13,410 bases of DNA, taken from Zancudomyces culisetae (lineage: Eukaryota; Kickxellomycota; Harpellomycetes; Harpellales; Legeriomycetaceae). Position numbers and translations under genes: made by a program. Location of the stretch: assembly GCA_001969505.1 (NCBI GenBank), contig LSSK01001407.1:1-13410 (forward strand), in the 5' to 3' direction. The notes beneath the pieces are model-generated. The model saw only the letters and a list, made by a program, of their open reading frames with translations, had not been told where the DNA came from and made no database searches. Below, piece by piece: positions 6,060 to 13,410 of this stretch. Positions within the stretch are counted from its first letter, which is position 1. Each line of letters starts with the position of its first letter.

Positions 6060-8360
6060 ATGGCGACAAAAGATCAGTTGGTTTCGTACGCAGTTCCAAA
6101 CTCTGCTGAACCTGGTCTCTCCTGTAAGATATTTTATTCGTTAGATCTGATAGTTTCTAACGAGCAGCTCTGTGAAATATCCGTTAATCACATATACAAT
6201 AACATATAGATATAATGAGAGCCAATGATGATAAAGAGGGAAAGGGTATTACTGAAACAAACGGCATCGAAACTGTATATGACACATTTTGGTATGGTAG
6301 GTATATGGAGCCAATAAAATGACACTTTAACCACATCAGAAGATATCAGCATTACAATAATATTAATTTCAACTCCTTTATAAAACTACTAAATAGCTGT
6401 AAAGACGTATCAAGATAGAAATTTGTTTGGATACAGACCATATGATAGAGAGGAAAAAAAGTATTTGCCATTTGAATTCAAGACGTACAAGCAGGTGGGT
6501 GAAGAGGTTAACCTACTTTCTTCAGGACTTATTCATGCCATAAAGAAGCATACTCGTTCAGATGATATAGAAGGGTTAAAGCTGATTGAGAAAAGAAATT
6601 TTGGTGTTGCCTTGTATTCAAGAAACAGGCCTGAGTGGGCTATTGCAGAGCGTGCAGCATTTACCCAATCACTGTACTCAGTTGCTTTATATGATACATT
6701 GGGTGTCTCATCCACTCAATTCATCTTGAACCATTCAGAAGCAGTAATTTTGGTTTGTAGCTTAGAAAAGATTCCAAAGATACTAGAATCCATTGATACT
6801 GTGCCTAAGCTTAAAGTGATTATTTCTATGGATAACTTTGACAGTATAAATTCAAATATCACAGCTGGCGATGTTTGGAAGGTACCATCAATTACCACAC
6901 GCTCTATCAGTGTTCTGAAAAAATGGGCGGCATCAAACAATGTTGGGCTGTATGATTTTAACGATGTTATGGAATTTGGTCGACAGCACCCAATTCCACA
7001 CTTCCCACCAAAACTAGATGATATCTATACCCTGTGCTACACCAGTGGAACTACAGGTAACCCTAAAGGCGCAGTCTCATCACACAGAAACTATGGTTTT
7101 GCCTGTTTGGCGAGCTCAGCAAATATGATGGAAAATCAAAGTTTAATACCGGTTTTGTTGTCGTATCTGCCATTGGCACATTGTTACGGTCGCAATGTGG
7201 AGAACGCAATATTATTTTCAGGAGGAGAGATTGGATACTTCTGTGGGGATATTGCGGCAATTATGGATGATTGCCGTATGCTCCAGCCTACACACTTCCC
7301 TGGAGTCCCTAGACTATTAAACAGAATCTACGACTTCATCACATCAAAGACAATACACGCGCCTGGGTTAGTTGGAAAAGTTAGTAGACAAGCAGTAGAG
7401 GAGAAGATACAAAACTTACAAGAGGGAAAGGGAGTTGAACATGAATTCTGGGATACAGTCTTGTTTAACAAAACAAAGGCTGTAGTTAGTTCACGTTTAA
7501 CAACTATGGGATCCGGAAGTGCGCCATTGGAACCACATGTTAACAATTTCTTAAGAATTGCACTTATTGTAAATCTTACACAAGGGTATGGGCTAACTGA
7601 GACAGCTGCATATTGCATTGGTCAAACACAGGGAACGATTACTGCCGACGATATCGGTGCACCAAAACCTGGGTGCGAGGCAAGATTACGCGACGTTCCA
7701 GAGATGGAGTACTTTGTCACTGACAAACCCTGCCCTAGAGGAGAGTTGTTGATACGCGGTAAAAACGTATTTGTGGGTTATTTTAAAGACGAAGAGAAAA
7801 CTAAAGAGGCGCTCATCGGTGATGGCTGGTTTGCAACAGGTGATATAGCTTCGTTTAATGAAGACGGTTCGGTTAGTATCATTGATCGTAAGAAAAACAT
7901 CTTCAAGCTATCCCAAGGGGAGTACGTTGCACCCGAAAAAATAGAAAACATTTTATCCAAACATCGCTTGGTGGCACAATCATTTGTTCATGGATATTCG
8001 ACTAAAAACTGTGTAGTTGGTGTTCTTGTTCCCGATGAGGAAGCCTTTGTGCCTTGGGCTCGTTCAGTTTTGTCAGAAAAGGATAGCGGATATACGAAGG
8101 AGGATGTTGCAAAGATGGATTTCAAAGAACTTGTGCAGAATAGCGCAGTAAATAAACGCTTCCTTGCAACAATGGAAAACCACGCCAAGCAGTCAAAGTT
8201 GCAAGGATTCGAGGTGTTGAAGGCAATTTATTTGGAACATGTGCTATTTGACATGGATACTAATCAACTTCTTACGCCAACCATGAAGCTAAAGAGATTT
8301 GATGCCGCTAAATACTACAAAAGCATAATTGATGAACTATACCAGTCGGTTGCGGCTTAA
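6060..8360 (+). CDS. Long-chain acyl-CoA synthetase (fatty-acid--CoA ligase), three exons
   Basis: Exons 6060-6123, 6210-6296 and 6397-8360 join to 2,115 nt, 704 residues, the usual length for fungal FAA/ACSL enzymes. The enzyme converts a long-chain fatty acid, ATP and CoA to acyl-CoA via an acyl-adenylate, feeding lipid synthesis and beta-oxidation. Visible motifs: FGYRPYD just after residue 60; P-loop TSGTTGNPKG (266-275); YLPLAH (307-312); QGYGLTET (446-453); the fatty-acyl signature segment DGWFATGD (526-533) continuing to DRKK (547-550); and KLSQGEYVAPEKIE. The C-terminus LTPTMKLKRFDAAKYY is also typical. The splice model is supported because exon 2 supplies ETVYDTFW and exon 3 begins AVKTYQDRNLFGYRPY, a run found at this place in the family. 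No signal peptide and no C-terminal SKL-type peroxisomal signal is seen. All key residues are present, so it should be active. Orthology to one of yeast FAA1-4 cannot be decided. Confidence 0.95.
6124..6209 (+). other. Intron 1 of the acyl-CoA synthetase gene
   Basis: Phase-1 intron of 86 nt: donor GTAAGA, branch-like TTCTAAC at 6155-6161, acceptor ACATATAG. The earlier AGs at 6163-6164 and 6166-6167 would bring in a TGA at once, which supports the chosen acceptor. The joined codon is TAT. Confidence 0.8.
6297..6396 (+). other. Intron 2 of the acyl-CoA synthetase gene
   Basis: Phase-1 intron of 100 nt: donor GTAGGT, acceptor ACTAAATAG, joining G to CT as an Ala codon. A second GTATAT at 6301 would shift the frame. 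ACTACTAAAT near the acceptor is branch-point-like but unusually close to the AG. Confidence 0.8.
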
Positions 8361-8443
8361 TTTTGTTCTTCGTTACTTCCTTTTTTTCTTTATTTTTTGC
8401 GAGCCTTCAGTCTCAAATTTTACCAAATACACAGTAAGAGTTA

Positions 8444-8449
8444 AATAAA
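8444..8449 (+). terminator. AATAAA polyadenylation signal
   Basis: Canonical AATAAA about 85 nt after the acyl-CoA synthetase stop codon and followed by a T-rich stretch, a normal place for 3' end formation. Signals in fungi are loose, so this is a likely rather than certain assignment. Confidence 0.55.
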
Positions 8450-8562
8450 AAGCATTTTTGTCATTAAAGCTATTATAAAAACATGCCATGTGATGTGTAC
8501 ATCATGGTTCAAAAAATTCCTTCACTTTTTGGAACGGAGGTGAAGTGAATATGAAACGAGCT

Positions 8563-8616
8563 CCTTGGATCAACGCCCAGTGGGTACAGTGTTCCTAGAA
8601 GGGCAGGGAGAGATTA
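8563..8616 (+). repeat. Dispersed element, copy B
   Basis: Partner of the copy at 4011-4064, in the same orientation, about 200 bp after the acyl-CoA synthetase gene, so the two copies flank that gene as direct repeats about 4.55 kb apart. The same positions keep a hairpin with an identical TAGA loop: pairs T-A, C-G and T-G in copy A become T-G, T-G and C-G here, but the closing pair next to the loop is C-A, a mismatch. Confidence 0.6.
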
Positions 8617-10414
8617 GCGCCGTGTCAGGTTGCTTTTTGTTTTTTTTAGTCGTTTTATGTGGCTGTACTTGATAAATTTATCATGTAAATAAAAGAAAGA
8701 CTCGCATTTTAAACTTACATTCTTCGGATGATATTAATCCTAGTTGTTTTCAACTGACCTCGTGACTACAAGCTGAATCATTCTGTTTTACCTTCTTTTT
8801 GTTTCCTTCAAACATATATCTGATAATAAATGCTCTTAGATAATATGTATGGAGTTTTGTAATATGGGCCTGCACGTGTTGTTAGTGTTTGATTCAGTAA
8901 CCAACAATCATAGAAAATCATAGCATGCTCTCAGAATCATGGTTATAAAAATATCAACATTTATTTTCAGTTGCAAACAATTAGCGTATTTTGTTTATAC
9001 TATTTTTTTCTTTTTAAACCTTGGATAACTTTAGTTACCTCATCCAAGAAAATCAATGCAATCAACGAAATCAACGAAATAAACCTTTTGGTTGTAATTT
9101 GCCATTTAGCAGGAAAAACGAGAAAACTGGGAAAAAATGAGGCCAGAAATTCATACATCTTCAAGTACAAATTGCTTGGGTTTAGATTCAATTTGTACTA
9201 TTTCTGCTCGCAGTTGTCGCCTCCACCTATCACTAAAACGAGGAATAATAGCTGGTTTAAAACTGCAGGCCAATTGAGGAGCAATATAGAGACAGCAAAA
9301 TCGACTATCCAACAACAACAAAATAAAAAAACCCGGATTTTGGTATGCAGGTCTCCCCCAACGAAAACAAAAAACAAGAATTACTAGTGTTTTAGTTTTT
9401 TATTTTGATTCCGATAGGACAATCCCTCCTGTTTTTTCATTGTTAGCAATGTCTTTTTCAAACAATAGTAACTTGTGTAAAGGATCTATACACACCAAGA
9501 TGTATAACAAAATAGTAGCCCAGGAGCACTAAAGTATTTAAAGGTATTGTGATTGCGAAACGTTTAAAATAAAGGTGTTTTTGTGGTTTTTGCAACCCGA
9601 GCCTCGAGAAAAGTAGAAAAAAGGAAAGGCGTGATAGTTGGAATAAAAGAAAAGTATTGATATGCAATTTCATATCTAATGTAATAGGGTTGGGACGAGC
9701 TGGGAAAATAGAATAATGGGTTATAAACATAAACTCGGAATAGCTCATTATAAGTGATTACAACATTGCTCTCGTAAATTAAAAAAAATCCTTTTAATAT
9801 CATGCTTAGTTTTAATAAAATTAGCAGCAAGCACTTTATAGGAAACAAAAAATTCAATCATACTATTGGCCATTCTAGCCAGATTAAACATAAAAGTTTA
9901 CCAATTGTGCAGAATATTAAAATTGGTCAAGGATAAATGAGAAGCATACATTTGAAAAAAAAAATGGCGATTTAGTTTTACAGCAAATTTGCTTTAAGCA
10001 AGAAAATAAAAGGCATACTAAAGATTAGCAGGGATGAGGAAATGACATTCAACAGAATAAACCAGGAATACTGCCGTGTACTTATAAGAAAAACATATAA
10101 TACATTTACGGTTAGAAGAGTAGCAGAACACGTGCGTATATTACAAAGATACAAAACTACGCATCAAAATATATCGAGTTTTTGTTTTTTTACTTTTCAA
10201 ACATATTAACGCGGATACGAGGTACAAAGAAAGATAAAACAGCGATACAGCGGAATAGACTAGTATATAGAGAAAGAAGGTATTAATACCTGATATGAAT
10301 GTTCAACACGTTTTTAGCTAGCCAAGCAAGGACAATAAAATATAAACGAAGAATCTTAAAAACATACAGAAAAAGATAAAGGCTAACAACAATAAGGTAT
10401 TACGCAAATATAAA

Positions 10415-13410
10415 ATGGAGGAGAAATCAAAGAAGGGGGATGGCAGCTTTAGAAGCATGCTATGGAGTTTTAAAGGCAGAGGAAAGGGTGGAAAGGAGAA
10501 GGCTAAGAACAAAAATAGTAATAAAGGGAAAAAAACCAAACCAGAGCGACTTGAAGAAAGTACACGTGAACAAACTAAAACGGAGGCAGAGGTAACGAGT
10601 CCCGCTATTGAAACCGGATTTTTTACAGGGATAAACAATGAAGTTGAGGAGGAAGGTAAGCCTAAACTTATGGATATTTATAGTGAGATAGCCGAAATTG
10701 TAAATCAAAAAGCGTTCGTAGTAAAGATTCAAAATGATAACACCAATTTAGAAGATTCGAAGAGGAACAAGACAGTGGAGAATATCTGGGAGGTGGTTGA
10801 TCAAAAAACTAAGGATAATCCGATGCACGAATTGGGAGTCGAAGATATTATGAATGTAGTAAGACCGAGGAAAGATATTGAAAGACCACGGATCAGGTCC
10901 GTGCTGATTCCTGAGGGAATAAGGGTCGCGGATTCTTTCAGCAGCGGCAGCCGACCAAGCATGGATTCTGCAACGGGAAGCGAATTGACTTTGGAATTTG
11001 GTAGGGATTCGGCGAGTACAGACACCGGAAAAATGTATGGCTCAGCTAAAATTAAACCAGAAAGCAAGATGGCTGGCGATGAAGGTGATAGGGGTGTATT
11101 TGGAAGTGAATCAAAATTTAAAGGAAGTATGATGCATATAAAGGGAATAATAGGGGGATGGAGAGGAAGGGGGTGTGAAGACGAGCAAAATGGAACGTTT
11201 TCTGAGAGTTCAGGGAGGGATAGTCGAAGTGGTGAAAATGATAGAGAATACAACATTGAGTCTGAGTTCATAAGGAGCATAAAAAGCGGAACACCAAAAA
11301 GGCGAAGCTTGCTTCATCGAGTTAGTACTATAGAATCAAAAGCAAAAAACCACTCGAATCTTGGGACTCCAGATAGCAGATTGGATGTATGGAAAATAGG
11401 ATCACAAAGTATATTGAGCGCGGGCAAGGGTGCAGAGCCTGGACAAAGTAAGATGGGACCAGTAGAAAAGTTGTGTCTAAAATATACGGCGTCGACTCCG
11501 ACGATGCTACAGCTTGGTGATAAGAGTACAGAAGATGCACCAGATTATGTATGTGAGCAACTGTTAACAACGTCACGGGCATCCAAGGCGGCCAGGTGGG
11601 GCTATGAAGGGGCGATGTTTAGCAGGATTGAAGTGAATACGAAAAATGAATGCAAGAATCCAGAACGAGAGGAGTGGTTAACGAGAATAGAGCAGAATTC
11701 CATGGCCAAATATAAGGCAGCTGAAGATTTAATAATTACAAATGTACGGGGTTTAAAAAAACCAAAGGCAGCTATGCCGAGGCTTGATAGCAGGTCAGAA
11801 GCAGGGTCTGCGAGTGAAGGGGAAAAAGGCAGTCAAAAAGGCAGATTATTCAAACATATTTATAGCCCGGATGGTAGGAAGGCACAGTCGGGATCGCTAG
11901 ATGGAGTGGAGCAGCGGATAAACAAGGTCGGAGCAGGGAATAACAGTAATGCACATAATGGCAGTTTGAACCAGACAGACATATTATCTACAGGAGTGGT
12001 AGGAGTGTATTTAGCGGGGCAGGAAGAAGAGTTGGGGAGCAAGGCCAGAGAGTTTCTGAGCGCTACGACAGTACTGAGCGATAAAGTATTTAAACGAGTG
12101 TCCATCTCATGTATGGATGACAATGATGAGTTTAGACCAATCCCGACAGATTGTAGGGCAAATGATATGGGTTTGGGCAAGATGCTTAAGATCGGGGGAA
12201 TTAGACAAATAGTGGGTGATGTGTACACATCAGGCGAAGGCAAAAAAAGTACAGGGGGATACGCAAGGGAAATCATTCCGGTTGGATACACGGCAAACAA
12301 AGAAAAGATGTATATTATGGAGAAAGCATGCTATGTACCAGCAAAAGAGGGGGTGGTCGAAGTGAGTATGGATGAGACGCAGGTGTCGGGAAATAAGTAC
12401 AATAAGAGGACAAAAGATAGAAGGGAAGAAGCTGGTGCGGAGGGAATTGATGAATATAACGAAAATGTAGTTGCAGAGGTTGTAAAGCTGAGAAAATATA
12501 TATACAGTAAATTAAAACAGGCAAAAAACACGAGTGAAAGAGAGTTGATTTCGGTGATAACCGAGCTAAGTGAATTTGTAGAGCGAGGGCTTCAAATTAT
12601 TAATGAAGAGGAGTGGAGCGATATAGAACAGGACCAGCAGCAAAATAAAGCGAGCGAGGCGGACGTGTTAGGGCCAGGTAGCATTGATAGCTCAGAAACG
12701 GGTATGAATATAAACGGTAGTGGGGGAGACAGTATTAGGAGAAAAAAGGGAGACGGGGGTTTTCGTAGATCGGAGCAAACTGCAGGTTCAGAGACATATC
12801 CGATTGATACTGAAAGGCAAAGCGGAGGAGGGAATAAGATGGGATATCCGCCAAAAATTATGAGTAGCAGTAGTAACAGCAGTAAGCTAGAAAGAAAAGT
12901 AACTTCACGGGTAAAACGGCCGGGAGGAGATGGAATTAAGGCAGCCAGGGGAATGCGTGGGCATGGAGGAAAATATACCAATGTACCCTATAGAACGTAT
13001 TCTAAATACCAGTTAAATGAACTGTATAGGAAGTTAGGAGTAGTTTTGGAGCCGCAAAAAAGAGAGAAAATAGCACAAAGTAGGGATTCGTCGTTGATTT
13101 GTGACTATAGAAACAGCGGTAGACGCAATGGATCGAGGCCAGTATATCCAACATCAGCGGCCGGATCTGCAACAAAAGGGGTTAGAAGAAGGGCGGAAAT
13201 GGGTCGTTGTAGCAGTAGTATCAGTGTAGGAAGTAGAAATGCAAGTGTCAATAGAAGTATAAGGAAAAAACCTGAGCAGTCTACAACCATCACACGAAAC
13301 AACAGCTTTGAACTTAGTGATGAATCAAGTAGGAACTCGTTCAGACAAAAAAATAAACCTCAAGCATTGACATCCATCAAAGTATTGTCACCCTCGCCGG
13401 TACGTATGCA
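10415..13410 (+). CDS. Large charged, low-complexity protein, 3' end beyond the window
   Basis: An uninterrupted frame of 998 codons runs off the window end. In AT-rich DNA such a length without a stop is strong evidence of coding. ATG 10415 is the first Met after an in-frame TAA at 10343-10345 and has A at -3. I recognise no family. Residues 20-45 are very rich in Lys/Arg/Gly and could be a nuclear localisation signal. Most of the protein is rich in Gly, Ser, Arg, Lys and Glu with scattered SRS/RRS/TPKRR sites, typical of disordered, phosphorylated proteins. More ordered-looking segments are about 75-160 (PKLMDIYSEIAEIV onward), 530-640, a probable helix or coiled coil at 679-745 (VVKLRKYIYSKLKQ) and 854-885 (YTNVPYRTYSKYQLNELYRK). 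A Ser/Asn run lies at 817-823. No signal peptide or membrane helix. The coding strand is strikingly purine-rich and favours AGG, AGA, GGG and ATA codons, unlike the acyl-CoA synthetase gene. A regulatory or cytoskeletal role would be a guess. Confidence 0.9.
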   Translation, partial: MEEKSKKGDGSFRSMLWSFKGRGKGGKEKAKNKNSNKGKKTKPERLEESTREQTKTEAEVTSPAIETGFFTGINNEVEEEGKPKLMDIYSEIAEIVNQKAFVVKIQNDNTNLEDSKRNKTVENIWEVVDQKTKDNPMHELGVEDIMNVVRPRKDIERPRIRSVLIPEGIRVADSFSSGSRPSMDSATGSELTLEFGRDSASTDTGKMYGSAKIKPESKMAGDEGDRGVFGSESKFKGSMMHIKGIIGGWRGRGCEDEQNGTFSESSGRDSRSGENDREYNIESEFIRSIKSGTPKRRSLLHRVSTIESKAKNHSNLGTPDSRLDVWKIGSQSILSAGKGAEPGQSKMGPVEKLCLKYTASTPTMLQLGDKSTEDAPDYVCEQLLTTSRASKAARWGYEGAMFSRIEVNTKNECKNPEREEWLTRIEQNSMAKYKAAEDLIITNVRGLKKPKAAMPRLDSRSEAGSASEGEKGSQKGRLFKHIYSPDGRKAQSGSLDGVEQRINKVGAGNNSNAHNGSLNQTDILSTGVVGVYLAGQEEELGSKAREFLSATTVLSDKVFKRVSISCMDDNDEFRPIPTDCRANDMGLGKMLKIGGIRQIVGDVYTSGEGKKSTGGYAREIIPVGYTANKEKMYIMEKACYVPAKEGVVEVSMDETQVSGNKYNKRTKDRREEAGAEGIDEYNENVVAEVVKLRKYIYSKLKQAKNTSERELISVITELSEFVERGLQIINEEEWSDIEQDQQQNKASEADVLGPGSIDSSETGMNINGSGGDSIRRKKGDGGFRRSEQTAGSETYPIDTERQSGGGNKMGYPPKIMSSSSNSSKLERKVTSRVKRPGGDGIKAARGMRGHGGKYTNVPYRTYSKYQLNELYRKLGVVLEPQKREKIAQSRDSSLICDYRNSGRRNGSRPVYPTSAAGSATKGVRRRAEMGRCSSSISVGSRNASVNRSIRKKPEQSTTITRNNSFELSDESSRNSFRQKNKPQALTSIKVLSPSPVRM

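Larger units (their letters stand above)
8361..10414. other. 2-kb AT-rich spacer downstream of the acyl-CoA synthetase gene
   Basis: It starts with the 3' UTR of the synthetase gene and a poly(A) signal, then copy B of the dispersed element. Most of the rest is AT-rich without clear structure. A frame open over about 8971-9387 (+) lacks an ATG and has no recognisable family. Within it, 9050-9080 carries a short AATCAACGA tandem. The final few hundred bases before 10415 are increasingly A/G-rich, as expected for the leader of the next gene. I see no RNA gene. Confidence 0.6.

Noticed and set aside
5836-6099. 87-codon minus-strand frame before the acyl-CoA synthetase gene
   Set aside because: It overlaps the first synthetase exon, has no recognisable motif, and is within chance length for this composition.
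8500-8520. GGTTCAAAA-type sequence resembling a tRNA B-box near copy B
   Set aside because: It lacks the GGTTCRANTCC form, lies upstream rather than downstream of the A-box-like core, and no cloverleaf can be drawn.
9458-9857. Two overlapping minus-strand frames of about 96 codons rich in Phe/Leu/Ile
   Set aside because: Hydrophobic composition follows from A-rich DNA read in reverse; there is no conserved motif, and each frame overlaps the other.
12218-12231. Perfect 14-bp palindrome GATGTGTACACATC
   Set aside because: It lies within the coding frame of the large protein and is explained by ordinary codons. A single copy gives no reason to call it a regulatory site.
10801-13302. Several minus-strand open frames of 65-159 codons opposite the large plus-strand gene
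   Set aside because: They are rich in Pro, Leu, Ser and Phe, as expected when a purine-rich coding strand is read in reverse. They match no family, and the plus-strand frame is uninterrupted through all of them.

Overview
This window looks like nuclear DNA from a fungus. The intergenic DNA is AT-rich and full of short tandem repeats. Genes are few and carry spliceosomal introns with GTAAG-type donors. Three gene families are recognisable and all are typical of mitochondria-bearing eukaryotes. The combination of long AT-rich spacers, short introns, Asn/Ser-rich insertions and these fungal-type proteins would fit an early-diverging lineage such as Kickxellomycotina, but the lineage is a guess.

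Layout: (1) 1-456 is an upstream region with a G-free pyrimidine tract. (2) 457-1794 (+) is a single-exon mitochondrial PDHK/BCKDK-family kinase in which the catalytic N-box glutamate is replaced by alanine. (3) 1795-1974 is a short convergent spacer holding an array of an 8-bp unit, GTGTATGG. (4) 1975-3250 (-) is a three-exon gene that I reconstruct as the V-ATPase assembly factor Vma12/TMEM199. Its second membrane helix is encoded by a 27-codon last exon. (5) 3251-6059 is a 2.8-kb AT-rich spacer between two divergent genes. It has several minisatellites, one copy of a dispersed element and a possible gene remnant. (6) 6060-8360 (+) is a three-exon long-chain acyl-CoA synthetase of 704 residues. 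(7) 8361-10414 is another spacer, containing a poly(A) signal and a second copy of the dispersed element. (8) 10415 to the window end (+) is an unterminated reading frame of 998 codons. It encodes a large, charged, Gly/Ser/Arg/Lys-rich and probably mostly disordered protein that I do not recognise.

The three recognised genes are housekeeping genes of metabolism and the endomembrane system: control of pyruvate or branched-chain keto-acid oxidation, V-ATPase assembly, and fatty-acid activation. Nothing indicates an operon or gene cluster. The items most worth a second look are the apparently disabled kinase active site, the pair of diverged repeat copies that differ almost only by transitions and keep most of a hairpin with an identical loop, and the large unidentified protein. 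I saw no RNA gene of a known class, no CRISPR array and no complete transposon.
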